Below are positions 25,255-37,113 of a stretch of 64,000 nt of DNA, one piece after another. The notes beneath the pieces are model-generated. The model saw nothing but the letters and a program-made list of their open reading frames with translations. It had not been told where the DNA came from and did no database searches. The position numbers and the translations under genes were made by a program. Position 1 is the first letter of the stretch, and the number at the start of each line of letters is the position of its first letter. This stretch comes from Apricaphanius iberus (lineage: Eukaryota > Chordata > Actinopteri > Cyprinodontiformes > Aphaniidae), in assembly GCA_028564705.1 (NCBI GenBank), contig JAPXFQ010000075.1, forward strand, positions 1,426,001-1,490,000. The letters are read 5' to 3'.

Positions 25255-25725
25255 ATATTGCAATACTATCATTGTTGTGAGTAACGCATTGTAAAAGTAA
25301 AAAGTTACAGAACATCTAACTTTTTTCAATAACGGAGTAATGTAACGTATTACTTATAAAATCTACTGCAATATATTGTTACAATTTCAGTAACTCGAGG
25401 TACAAGCGAATTTAAAACAGTTTTTCTGACCAACTAACAGTTGACCAAATCAAGTTCGATCCCGTAGAAGAAGATCAACTGTGCACTTTCTATTTTCCTA
25501 TTCCTCCAACCACCTGTAAGGACGTAATTTAACAAACTTTTCCACTGGATGGAAGACAATCAATTGCACTTGAGACTTGAAGTTTAATTGATTTTTTTAA
25601 GTGTTAAAAATACAGTATGCAGTGTAGTGTGTAGTGTCACAAAATGTAAACTGATAAGTTACAGTATTTTAAAATGGTGTTACATATTTAATATATTTTC
25701 AGTAACGCGTCTTACTGAGGTAGTC
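25255..25725. repeat. MITE-like repeat with GTAACG motifs
   Basis: GAGTAACGCATTGTAAAAG at the left and TTTTCAGTAACGCGTCTTAC at the right frame an AT-rich core with repeated GTAACG/CGTATTAC motifs. This is the look of a common teleost MITE; exact ends are not resolved. Confidence 0.5.
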
Positions 25726-26104
25726 ATTCATAGGAAATCCTGAATTCCTCGACGCCTACATTTCTTCTACCTTGGAGCACGAGCAGATTTGGTGGCAAAG
25801 TTGGCAACAGGACAGCTGGAGACTGAAGTAGGGGGCCGCAATGAGGATGCTTGACCACTCACATGGATATCACATAATTGGATAATCTGAATTAATACTT
25901 GGTGGTGGGGGGTGAGCTATCTCCATCTTCCCATCACATCTGATTAGCATTAGTTTGGCACACGTAATTGAAGAAAAATACCGCTGATAACCCAAAAATT
26001 ACTTTTTATGTATATTGGCTGTTTTGTACATGGGTGTTTTTTATCAAGTCCTCTAGCTGATTTGCAGAGTTGATTCTTCAACAAACGATCAATCTCACAC
26101 TAGG

Positions 26105-26460
26105 TGGACCGATCTGACTTTTTCAGTCCTGATACGATTTTGTGAATCTATCGATACCAATCCAATATTATTGTTGAATTAATAAACTGTATAACTTCAA
26201 ACTTATAACTTTCTTGAAGAGACTAAAGGCACCAGACTTTACTAACTAAACATAACTAAGACAAATTACATATGTAAAATGTAAAATGACCACAAACATA
26301 AAATTTCAAGTGAAAAAGTGATTTTTTTTTTGGTGAATTTATTGCAGACTTTCCACATTGTGAGTATCTGCTCACGGTATCTGTTAAGTTTAACCGATAC
26401 GGATACCTGTGCATTAGACGGTATCGGGGCCGACACCAGTAGCGGTATCGGTGATACCTA
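26105..26460 (-). mobile_element. hAT-type MITE, CGGTATC family, diverged copy
   Basis: The minus-orientation blocks TTATTGCAGACTTTCCACATT and GTTTAACCGATACGGATACC followed by GACGGTATCGGGGCCGACAC match the family at 8974. The left part (GTGGACCGATCTGAC ... CGATACCAATCC) is more diverged. Confidence 0.6.
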
Positions 26461-29400
26461 TTTCAAAAGCAGAGTCTCCAACATGCCGAGCAGGTCAGAA
26501 CGACACGAAAGGCATCGACGCAATAAAGTAAGACATGAGCGGACGATATACAAACGCCCACACAGGATGACTCTCTGCTCGAGACGTTTGGTCCTAGGTA
26601 GGGGAAGGACAAGAAATGGACGAAGCTGAATGCTGAACAGTATCACATAACTTAGAGGGTATGGAGACGGCATAAAATAGGAGCCAGGGCCACTGCATGT
26701 GCTAAGAAGCTGCATAGAGATGGGCCGACGCAAGATGTGAGAGAAAAGGGGTAAGCCTGAGTGCAAACCGGTTGAAATAATAGCTAGAGACCAAATCCCA
26801 GAGGTGTTTTGGTGAGATTTGACAGCTGAAGCATCAGAGCAGCAGCCAGCCAGCAGCTCCAGCTTAACATTCAACTGGAATCATACAAGGTCTCTTGATT
26901 GAGGCGATAATCCTCCTAGACACTTGTTGGTCATTCCATTTAGTAATGCAAAAAGTTAGTTAACAAAGTGAACGTAGTTAGATAAAAAGCTGAGATGGTA
27001 TGGCTAAAAGCAAACCCCTGCCTTTGACCCACTGAAGCATCCTAAAGCGACCCTGTTAACAGCAAAACACGTGGCCTACCTGCTCCGTGAACCCGCACGC
27101 ATGCTTCTGCAACCGAGGAGAGAAGCAAAACACACAAACACACACGAAATGAATTTCAGCAATCTCAGCACACAAACATGCCGCATTCTTCCTCCACTTC
27201 CTGAGCCCAGAGAGAGAGAGAGAGAGAGAGAGAGAGTGCATCCACAGTTCAGCCCTTGTTCGCCCTCCACCCGCCGCCATCACACTGATGGCGGCTGCTG
27301 CATTAGTCAGCTGCTTACTGGAGGGCATGAGGCAACATGCCCACGTCCAAATGAGCCGTTCATCCATAAAAAAAAAATTTAAAAAAAGAATATATATGAA
27401 ACGGCGCAAACATCCTCAAATGTGCTTGAAGTTTTAGATCACCAAGGACCAAAGTTAAGGTTCATTTGTCTTGCATATGTCCTTTATAGAAAGTGCAGAA
27501 ATAGAAACGATGTAGACTATAATAGAGAGTTGTGTGCTATATTAAAGGTTCCACCTGCATCCTCCGTTATCTCCCACATTCCTTCCAAACAGAGACGGGG
27601 GGGTAAGTATCATCTACACATCAGTCCTGCCCAGACAGAACATCGGCCCGATTGAGACGGGAAACCACCAATGTCACCACAAAACAAGAAAAAAAAAAAA
27701 AGAAAAAAACACTGTGACAAAATCTCCGTGGCAACGGGCCTCTGTTTGGTAACTGTTTGCTGCAACAGAAAACAAGGGAGCATCAGTTGCAGAAAAAAGA
27801 AAAAATACATTTTTTTAAAAAGCAGCACAGATACAAGTTCGGTTCGGCTGCTGACTCAAGCTGATCCACTCTGGTCGGTGGAGTCGAATCCAACCGATCA
27901 TGTTTGCGGTCGAAAAACGAGAGGCTGATGTTTGGCTTTAACATGAGAAGAAAAAAATTTAGATGCTGTGGGGCTTTTTCTACGTGACACACAGGCCCAG
28001 AACGTTTGGGGTACCCACCTATTGAAGCACGCCCTAATCACACACATGCGAGTTTAGCAGCATTTTTTTCCCACTCTGGCTATTTTTAAACTACTTATTT
28101 CTTAAGGGGGGGGTGTTTACCATCCTTCCTTTCTCTTTAACAAAACAACAACAGAGCTATACCGGTTCAAGTCAGGCGACATACTTAGGCCGGTCGCAGT
28201 TTCTTGTTTGCCTTCCAGAAGCTCTTGTGTAATTTTGGCAAGGTTTAAGGTTCGGCTACATGCTGGAATATTCCTTTCGCACCGAGCCTACTACAGCCAG
28301 GGGACGAGTGGTTTTGCTTTATGTATAGGCGTTCTCTGTTAGATCCTGAACTCCTCTTTTGAACCCAGGCTTCCACGTGTGAGTCGGCTGTGATGTGGAG
28401 CGTTTGTTTCGGCTCGTATTGTCCAATCTCACCTTGAACCACTCTAATCTCACACAAAAGGTCTAATTACCATTTATAAACCTTGCTGTTCAACCCACAG
28501 CATGAAGCAGTCAGCCGGTTTATTTTTTATTTTTTTTTGGCTTTCATAAGATCATAACTTTTAAAGAGCATCCAGTAGCTTTTTACATGACAGATCTGAG
28601 CACCACCTATTCATCCAGCAAAGTTTTTACATGAAACTTCGTGTTTCGGTTGCTGGGACATTTTCTGGAGCAACAAGATAAAATAGAAAAATATTTATCT
28701 CAAACATTAGGAGACTGCAAACCTCTCTTTTTCCAAAGAGAATATCTGAGACCGTCTTCGAACCTACTATCATTTGTTCTTCTGTTTGTTTCGTAAAAAT
28801 GTTTCAAAGTTATATTACGGCTGAGCAGGTCAAAATAAATTAATTTACGATAATATTTAATGCCGAGTGCTTTAAAGAATAATAATTTAAAAAAATTATA
28901 TGGCTTTGGGAGAACATTCAACATGTGATTTGGCCCTTAAAACTGTTGTATGAGCTGACACCCCCCCCCCCCTATTTATAACGGTAAATCTAAAAAAAAC
29001 TATTACGTTTCATTTTCAGGAATATATATGCTAAATTACAATATTTTAAAACATCAAAATTCAACTGTCTTGACAACAGTTACAACAAAACAAAAAATCA
29101 GACTGCGGAGCAGGGCCACATCCAGGAGGTTTTTAATCAGGGCTAAACGGGGACCAGTGATGATCTTGTGGTATCTTACTGTGAGAGAACTAAGAAAATA
29201 TATGGGTTTTTTTTATTAATATAACAACCCTTTTCAGTTTTGTAAATATTGGATATATTAAGAAGTCTTATTTTATTCTTACTTTATTTTGTTAATTTAT
29301 GTAAGAATTAGACCGTCCAATTAAGAAAAATGTAGGTTGCTGATTGTAAAGATGGACAGATACTTATGTTTATCTTTTGTTTTTCATGTTTGCTTGGTTT

Positions 29401-30633
29401 TTCTTCCCCAAGACTTGGTGAATTAATGTTTTTCTAATTTGGCTTTATATTAGTAATAGGGAGATATGTTTTTGTTGCATTTGAATATATTTGTATATAG
29501 ACTATCCAATTAAGTTAAATGTCATGTTTCTGGTACCTAAATCTGATGAGAAATACTTTATGTTATTCAATGTTGCTTTATTGTTCACTGATGTACTGCA
29601 GCCGCCAGTACATCTGAGCTATTTTGAAACGAGTGGTGTTACAAAATATATATGAATGTGCTGTGAGAGAATATACTAGTAATTTTAACTTTTACCTAAA
29701 GATTAGTGGTGGGGTCTTTTTGCATATAGTGTAAATGTTACAGGGTTCTCTCTGGGTACTCTAGCTTCCTCCCACAATCCCCAAAATGAAGATGACTGTG
29801 TGCATGGTTGTTTGTCTCGAGTGTCTGTGTTCGTTCCACTTGTTTTTTTCTAACGGAAATTGCTATAAAATAACAAATGTTGCCTCAATCACGGTTTAAT
29901 GTTTGAAAAAAGCAGCAAAAAATATTTTTTGTTATTTATAGTTCAGACAAATCAGAATCAACCAAAACCTGAATCTGTATCCCAAAGATTAGCTGAATCT
30001 CATCGGTCCAGCTCTCGCTAGAGAAGTGCCTCAAGGCAAAATGAAAAGTCTATACGGCAACACAAAAAGAAAAAAAAGAAGAAGCTGTGAATGTACAAAA
30101 CAGACCATTTCAAAACGGCCTCTCTTTGATATCTATGTCTGCAGCTGGGTCGTCATCTGTTTTAAAAACAGCAACGCTACGTAGCTTAGGGCGAAATCTG
30201 AGACCACGAAAAGCTTCAAAGCTGTAGCGCACAGAGCAAGAGCTTCCAGTGGATCACCGCCTTGCTCAAGGACACGTGGCTGAAGTGGAACACGCCAAAA
30301 CCCAGGCAGTAACCTTTCACAACCAAACGTCGGCTCTCTGCCTCCTTTACTCAGCACCTGGTTTAATTACCGTCTCTCTATGGAAGGAGCTAAGTCTCCA
30401 TCTCTCAGAGCATTCTTCTCTATACACAACTCTATCCTTCCTCAATTTGCCTCATTTCCAATTATGTTTGGCTGAGGATAATAATATTAAAAATTGCTCT
30501 TATATTCAGAGAGTCTTCCAGAAAAAAAAGTAAAAATAAATAAATAAAATTCATCCAACAGCCACTTCACTGGTTCTTTGGTTGATCCCTTTTTTATCTC
30601 ATCCATTTTACATCCCGCGTGCAACATGTTACA
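26461..30633. other. intronic DNA, no gene recognised
   Basis: About 4.2 kb of intron. It includes a GA microsatellite (27209-27236), an A-rich stretch near 27690, a poly-C run at 28961-28973 and AT-rich DNA. The 138-codon minus-strand ORF at 26458-26874 is the longest here. It shows no domain and overlaps a MITE edge, so I treat it as chance. Confidence 0.5.
27209..27236. repeat. (GA)n microsatellite
   Basis: An uninterrupted AG tract of about 14 units. Confidence 0.95.
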
Positions 30634-30635
30634 TA

Positions 30636-31395
30636 CACTCACTGGCTACTTTATTAGGTACACCTTGCTAGTACCGGGTTGGACCCCCTTTTGCCTTCAG
30701 AACTGCCTTAGTCCTTTGGGCATAGATTCAACAAGGTACTGGAAATATTCCTCAGAGATTTTGGTCCATATTGACATGACAGCGTCACGCAGTTGCTGCA
30801 GATTAGTCGGCTGAACATCCATGATACGAATCTCTCGTTCCACCACATCCCAAAGGCGCTCTATTGGACTGAGCTCTGGTGACTGTGGAGGCTGTTTGAG
30901 TGCAGTGAACTCATTTTCATGTTCAAGAAACCAGTCTGAGATGATTGGAGCATTTATGGTACGGTGCATTGTCCTGCTGGAGTAGCTTTCAGAAGATGGG
31001 TACACTGTGGTCACAAAGGGTTGGACATTGTCAGCAACAATGCTCAGGTAGGCTGTGGCTTTGCAACGATGATCAATTGGTACTAAGGGGCCCAAAGTGT
31101 GTCAGGTCCCCCGAACCATTACAGCACCAGCAGCCTGAACTTTTGATATACGATAAATCCATGCTTTCATGTTGTTGATGCCAAATGTTGCAGCAGACAT
31201 TGAAACTCATCAGACCAGGCAACATTTTTCCAATCTTCCATTATCCAATTTTGGTAAGCCTGTACGAATTATAGCCTCAGTTTCCTGTCCTTAGCTAACA
31301 GGAGTGGCACCCAGTGTGGTCTTCTGCAGCTGCAGCCCATCTGCCTCAAGGTTTGACGTGTTGTGCGTTCGGACATGCTCTTCTGCATACCTTGG
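30636..31395 (-). mobile_element. Tc1/mariner element (CACTCACTGGCTACTT ends), truncated
   Basis: The left end CACTCACTGGCTACTTTATT follows a TA and is the terminus of a well-spread fish Tc1-like family. Transposase lies on the minus strand. The other terminus is missing: the element stops after CATGCTCTTCTGCATAC near 31390. A piece of the same family in the opposite orientation follows at 31470-31615. Confidence 0.85.
30697..31095 (-). pseudogene. Tc1-like transposase, C-terminal 132-codon remnant
   Basis: An open frame of 132 codons covering the C-terminal catalytic half: GPLVPIDHRCKATAYLSIVA, PQSPELSPIERLWDVVEREI with the catalytic Glu in PIERLWD, and QYLVESMPKGLRQF. The second catalytic region reads SYSSRTMHRTINAP where the family has FQQDNAPCH, a frameshift-scrambled stretch, so the Asp is lost. 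The N-terminal half upstream (31100-31395) has stops and deletions. Confidence 0.85.
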
Positions 31396-31469
31396 TTGCA
31401 TACACACCAGGTGTCAGAGATCAGGGGAGAACGGGCAGACTGGGTTGAGATCTTAAGTGAGTATTCGTC

Positions 31470-31615
31470 ACAACCAAGGTGAGCTGACTGCCATTTGTGG
31501 ATATCCAAGCAGATGGGCTGCAGCATCAGAAGACAGCACTGTGTGTTTCTCATGCCAGCGTAGCTTGGGAAAGTGCAACTACACAGCCACAGCGGTTCAC
31601 CAGAACTGGACAATA
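31470..31615 (+). mobile_element. inverted fragment of the same Tc1-like family
   Basis: GGGCTGCAGCATCAGAAGAC and GGTTCACCAGAACTGGACAA are plus-orientation matches to the transposase coding strand that runs minus at 31200-31330. This is a separate or inverted piece next to the main copy. Confidence 0.6.
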
Positions 31616-31654
31616 CCAGTTTGAAAACTCAAGCACAAACATTCGAATGGCATG

Positions 31655-33490
31655 GAGGGAGTACTCAAGTCATGGACTGGGACTCTAGTCACGTCATGTG
31701 GCTTGAGTCGAGCAGCACATTGAGGACTTGCACTTTGACTCCAACATCGAAAATTGCCATTACTGGAATAAGCATGTATCAGATGCTAATTTTAGCTCAT
31801 TATATTAGGCTTATAGCTTTCTAAAGCCTCTCTAAAGGTATGGGTGACATTTGAAGAGTTCTTTTCCAAAACGCTATAAATCCATTTATTTGGTTTTCAG
31901 GAAAATTACATTTTTTACCTAGACCCACACATTTCAATATTCAATTTATCCTGCCTCAGTTAGAACATGTTGAATAATTATTAAATCAAACAACAATATT
32001 GTTGATGATAAATTAAAAATTAATTTAAAAAAAAATCCTCAAAACGCTATAAATCCATCCATTTCCAGAGAGAGAGATCCACTAGGAAGGATCACTCAGC
32101 GGTTCAAACAGTTCTTAATCCTAAATATCTCGGAAGATTTAAAAAGTAATTGAAACTACAGCTTTTGTCAGTCGCATAAGACTGTTCTGAAGAATTGAGG
32201 CTCGCTTTTGCATCACTAATTACATAATCAGACATTCGAATCACAGTTAACCAATTTTGGATTCAAAACAGCAAATTTCACCAACAGGTGATAGATTTTC
32301 ATGACTGAAATGAGGAAACTGTACCCCATAGCATCTTCCTTGGCAAAATAAAAATGTAACAGATTTTATTCTCCATCCCTCTCACATAAGAAATGGGGAG
32401 TGTACATGATATGTGACGCCGTCAGATATCGGGAGAAATTCGGGATAATTTTTTTTTAATGAAGTTTATCGAGTTTTGGAAAAGAGCTCATCATTTTTAA
32501 TATGGTTTTTTAAATTTATTTTAGACATGCGTTATTATTTTGCACATTCTACTGCGTTAGCTTGGTGTTGGTGGAGACATTTAAAAAATAAAATAACATA
32601 AATAACCATATATGGCTCCCATTAGTTTAAACTTAAATGTAATTCAATTCAATTCAGTTTATTTATATATATCGCCGTTTCACAACAGATGTCATCTCAA
32701 GGTACTTTACAAGAAGAGTTATTACAATACAATGTTTAATTTAGGAATTAGAGAACCACAGAAGATTGCGTCGTGACTTCTCAGCAATCCCTCACACTGA
32801 GCAAGCATGAAGCGACGGTGGAGAGGAAAAACTCCCTTTTAACAGGAAGAAACCTCCAGCAGAACGAGGCTCAGCATAAGCGGTCATCTAACGAGACCGT
32901 CTGGGGGGTACACTGTCTCTTATTTCGACTTATTCTGAGACAATAACGCCTTGACTTGAACTGGAAGATTACTTTTTGGGACGAGACTCAGATGCTGATG
33001 TGAAATGGTTATTGTTGGAATTGACATGTAGCCGATGCTAAAGGTAGATGGAATATTAGGCAAGATTACTAGGTAAATGTAATGGCTTCCTAAAAGATTG
33101 GTAAGTGTATGGGGAACATGTTGATTATTTATTGTTTTCGGTTTGGTTTTAAGCATGTTTTATTATTTTGAACATGCTATTCTGTTAGCTTGGTGATGTG
33201 TGGAGAGTACATTTTAAATAACATTAAGTTAACCATGTATGGCTCCCATTGTTTTACTTTAAAAATCTACACCCTGTTCTTTCATTTTTGACTTGGCTCT
33301 CACAGGATAATGACTTGACTCCAATATTTTAAAGTGCGGTTGTTGGATGTAACTAATGCTAATGTTAGCTTGTCATATCAGGTCAGATTATGGACGAATT
33401 ATGTGACTTCACAAAGCCTCTGTAACAGTACAGGTGATCTAAATAATTTGTGGTTTTTAAATGTATTTTTAAACTGCCTTATCTAACATT
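31655..33490 (+). repeat. cluster of related repeat units R3 (units 1-3)
   Basis: Copies of one roughly 350-bp unit lie nearly head to tail. Marker blocks are GCATGTATCAGATGCTAATTTTAGCT / GACATGTAGCCGATGCTAA / GATGTAACTAATGCTAATGTTAGCT and TTTTATTATTTTGAACATGCTATTCTGTTAGC / GTTATTATTTTGCACATTCTACTGCGTTAGC. Unit 2 is split by repeat R1 at 32640-32912. A single copy with ends lies at 36562-37113. Confidence 0.7.
32640..32912 (+). repeat. dispersed teleost repeat R1, copy 2, inserted in R3
   Basis: Same block order as 7116-7445 (CAATTCAATTCAGTTTATTT, CACAACAGATGTCATCTCAA, GAGGAAAAACTCCCTTTTAA, AGGAAGAAACCTCCAGCAGA). The R3 unit continues on both sides, so R1 inserted later. Confidence 0.8.
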
Positions 33491-33963
33491 TTTGTCGAAA
33501 TAAAAGCTTTTTTTTATCTATAATCAGTTTTTCCATGCGTTTTCCATAGAGCTTGAAATTTCATTTATTTTGAGGTGATCCAGGTCAGGACCACCTCAGG
33601 CTGCGTTTGTGACGGTGTGTTCTGTTACATTATCATGCATGTAATCACACATGTATGTGCCTTCACGACTGTGATGTGTTGTTCTTCAGTTAGCCACTAG
33701 GTAAGCTAAGCTAGCTGATTCCAGGCAGCCCAGACACCCAAACCTACTCCACATAAGCCAAAGAGAAAGATAATTTTGACCAGCTCTAGCAAAAGGTCAA
33801 AAATGGTCGCTGACCAACGCAGAAATTGGAACAGAGTCGTTTTCAGTGCAGCATTTAAGTTCTGGAGGGTGCTCGGATCACAGCTGAAGATCAAAACCGA
33901 CCCTGAGATGGTGGGGTTTTTTTTCACACCAAAAGTTTGTATTTAAATATGTGTGAAAAAGCT

Positions 33964-34168
33964 GCAAGATTTAAGTAATTTCATCAAATTCGATGGATTT
34001 TTCAAACGGTTAGCTGATTAGTCTTAGTGTTGGTAGTAACGCTGGTATTTTATCATTTTTGGGGTGATCTAACTACCTACCATGTCTATGGTTACAACGC
34101 TGTTACTGAAGGCTAAATGTGATGCGTTATTAAGAATTAATGGAATAAACTGCGTACTATGAACTGCA
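33964..34168 (+). repeat. local direct repeat A, copy 1
   Basis: AGATTTAAGTAATTTCATCA through GGTTACAACGCTGTTACTGA to AATAAACTGCGTACT. A second copy is at 35715-35920 in the same orientation with scattered substitutions. Confidence 0.85.
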
Positions 34169-34259
34169 TTCCACCTTGCTATGCAATTTTTGAAATCGGG
34201 GAACATTTCTCCAACTGAAGTGATCTGTTAGGAGTTGTTGATCCAACTGTAGTCCATTT

Positions 34260-34335
34260 ATTGACTACAGTTCCACCACCATCTGAGGGCTGCTTCCAGA
34301 AGAATAATGCGCCACGTCATGAAGTTCTTGTCAAT
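34260..34335 (+). mobile_element. short Tc1-like fragment
   Basis: GGGCTGCTTCCAGAAGAATAATGCGCCACG corresponds to the catalytic GCFQQDNAP region of the Tc1-like family found at 30636, with AGAATAAT in place of a codon for the catalytic Asp. Confidence 0.55.
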
Positions 34336-34479
34336 AACCTGGAGCAAATTTGTGGCCAAACGGGCTCAGACTCCCAATGAGTAGAAATGATGTTAATGAA
34401 TTTCCTCCAAAAACCTACAAAAAAATGTAAACCTCTGTGTTGGTCTTTAAATGGTTCTTCCTACTCATGATCTCTTCTA

Positions 34480-34740
34480 CATTCTTCCCTCTCCAGGCTC
34501 CATGTCCTGCACTTGTAGGCGAGAGCAGAATTCAGGCGGGGCTGGGGCTTTCCCCAGGAAGAACGGGTGCTTTGTCCCGTGAGGGACGAGGCCACGGGCT
34601 GACAGAAAGTCTGGCAACCCCTGACCAGGCTGGGGGGGGGGTGAGCGAGGGAGACAGAAGGAAGGAAAGAAGGAAAAAAGAAAGGAAAGGGAGAGCTATG
34701 GGTCATAATCATAGCTGGGAACATGTCAGCTCACAGTGAA
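34480..34740. other. moderately GC-rich stretch with purine tract, unassigned
   Basis: A 100-codon plus-strand and an 87-codon minus-strand frame overlap here, both of biased composition, ending in a GGAAGGAAAGAAGGAAAAAA purine tract. No domain is visible and no splice sites support an exon. Confidence 0.3.
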
Positions 34741-35474
34741 ACCAGCACTCACTCCACTGGAGTTTCGGCTTCGTGCCACTAAATTGTACTCTGAGGGCTT
34801 AAGGGTGAAGCTGCCTCAGGGACTTTAAATAGAGGGATAGGGACAAACAGTCATTTAAAATATGCTGAAAAGTTCAGAGTCAGTCTGAGAACTCTTGTTA
34901 AAAGGTGTACTGATAGAACTGTGAATCCAACCTAAGTACATGTCAAATTCCCTCTGAATTCCTAGAGTAAAGTCTGGATCTGGATCAATCTTGTTTCCTT
35001 TAAGACCCTCTTTCTTCAGCCGCCTGTTCGGTCTCCTCCATCTGGTCTGCCAATTTAAGTGTGGTCTAAATCCATCATTCAATGTTGTTCGACGTTTCGA
35101 CGTGGGCGGTTCTGACAAGCAAGCTTTTGTTTTCTCTGGCTAACGAACACGGCCCATCGCTCGACTCATAAATCTCTGCAACCATTTCTGGACGCATCGA
35201 TCGGATCGCAGCCGGTGCATGATGGACGGGCTGAACGAGCAGAAGAGTTTCTAACAAGGGAGCAGAGCGGGTTGGGGTCGCTGTTCCTGCAGGATGGATG
35301 GAATGTTGCTGGAAATCGGTGGTGGGCAAGACACTATGAGTTTTAGTAAGGACACCTGTGGTGGGGCCGAGGTCACATTATCAATTTATCCTAACCTATT
35401 TGTTGAAAAGTGATCCATGAGGAAGCACACAACATTTTGTGAGGATTTGATAATGCGTTAATGAGATATAGTTG

Positions 35475-35656
35475 TGAAAAACATATAGGGGGTGCAGTTG
35501 ATGAACATTCTAATTCCATCCTACTGAGCTATCTGGAGGTTGGCATAGATAATTTGTTAGCAAAATATGGAATTTGGCTACCCTGCCACGCCAACAGAGT
35601 TATTAGTAAGAGTTAAATTATTAGAAAATTCCTAGAAAAAGAACGAAAATATGTGA
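35475..35656 (+). repeat. local direct repeat B, copy 1
   Basis: TAGGGGGTGCAGTTGATGAA through TATGGAATTTGGCTACCCTG to AGAAAATTCCTAGAAAAAGA. It is repeated at 35931-36096 in the same orientation. Confidence 0.85.
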
Positions 35657-35714
35657 CCCTGGTCGTGTTTTTTCACTAAAGAAAGATTTTGTTTAAATGT
35701 AATTGAAAATCTAT

Positions 35715-35920
35715 AAGATTTAAGTAATTTCATCAAAGTAGATAGATTTTTCAAATGGTTAGCTGAGTAGTCTTAGACAGTGTTGGTAGTAATGCTGGTA
35801 TTTTGTCATTAATGGGGTGATCTAACTAATTACCATATCCATGGTTACAACGCTGTTACTGAAGGCTAAATGTGGTGCGTCATTAAGAATTAACAGAATA
35901 AACTGCCTACTTTGAACGCG
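35715..35920 (+). repeat. local direct repeat A, copy 2
   Basis: Second copy of repeat A (33964-34168), lying between the two copies of repeat B. Confidence 0.85.
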
Positions 35921-35930
35921 CCGCAAGCAA

Positions 35931-36096
35931 AAACGTGTAGGGGGTGCAGTTGGTGAACATTCTAATTCCATCCTACTGAACTATGTGGAAAAATATGGAA
36001 TTTGGCCACCCTGCCACGCCAAAAGAGTTAAGCCGGCATTCAAAGTTTCCGTAAATTAGTAGAAAATTCCTAGAGAAAGAGCCAATAAAATATATG
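35931..36096 (+). repeat. local direct repeat B, copy 2
   Basis: Second copy of repeat B (35475-35656), shortened by about 25 bp in the middle. Confidence 0.85.
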
Positions 36097-36561
36097 AAAA
36101 TGAATGAGCTCCTCTAAATGCTAACTAAAAGATCTTTAAATTAAACACTTTCCTAATGTGTTTTGCACAAGAATACATTTAAAATGTAGAAACTGGAAAC
36201 TTTTTAATCAAGCAAACAACCAGCAGTACACTGTAAGAATAAAATCGAATTTGCGGGGGACCCACGCTTATTCATGGTTAGGCATTTACAGATTTTTCTT
36301 AGAACTCAATTCCAATATATTCAAGGACAGTTCGTCTATTTGTAAATTGTTTTTTAATGTAAGGCATAGCTGAAATAATCCAAAGGTAATGTAGTTTGGG
36401 GAGCCTAAACATAGGGGGATAATGCACTTGCCACACTATCAGCTGCTGTTGGCAAAGCAGCAAATCCATGAGTGTCATTTATTTAATTTGTACTGTATAT
36501 GTTAATTTAATTTGTACTGCATATGTTAATGCATATCAAGTTATATTTGTTGTGTAAACCA

Positions 36562-37113
36562 GGAATGGAGTACTCAAGTCCTAACACTAACACTTTTAAG
36601 GGACTTGTGACTTGACTCAAGCACCACGCCGATTGCGCGCACTCAGACTCGGATTCATGAAATTGCTATTCTTTGAATTAGCATGTAGCCGTTGCTAATT
36701 TCAGCTTGTTATATTACGTGAGATTACTGGACAAATGTAATAACGTTCCGAAACCTTTGTAAGTGTACATGTGAGGTGTCGATTATTTGTCGTATTCAGA
36801 TCTATTCTAAGCATGTTTTATCATTTTGCAAATGCCACTGTGTGAGCCTGCTGTTAGCGTCGGGGCATTTGTTTTCAATAAAGTAAACCTTGAACGGCGG
36901 CTAATATTTTAGTCTTAAAATCTACACGCTGCCATTTTATTTTTGACTTGTTCTCAGGTGATTATGACTCAGCTTTGACAGGAAGAAAATTTTTGGGACT
37001 CTGACTTAGCCTGTAGGACCTAGCGACTTACCTCCCTATGCCACTTGGACTCAAATGCTAAGGACTCAAGTGTGACTTGGACTTGAGAGATAGTTACTCG
37101 CCTACAACACTGG
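36562..37113 (+). mobile_element. R3 family, single copy with imperfect inverted ends (MITE-like)
   Basis: Left CCAGGAATGGAGTACTCAAG and right CTTGAGAGATAGTTACTCGCCTACAACACTGG are imperfect inverted repeats. The body shares the R3 blocks (GTAGCCGTTGCTAATTTCAG; AAGCATGTTTTATCATTTTG). This suggests that the R3 unit is a MITE of about 550 bp. Confidence 0.6.

Noticed and set aside
26458..26874. 138-codon minus-strand ORF in intron 1
   Set aside because: Low-complexity Leu/Ser/Arg composition, no domain, starts beside a MITE and has no splice context; considered chance.
34437..34739. 100-codon plus-strand ORF followed by purine tract
   Set aside because: Biased composition, overlapped by a minus-strand frame of similar length, and no domain or splice evidence.
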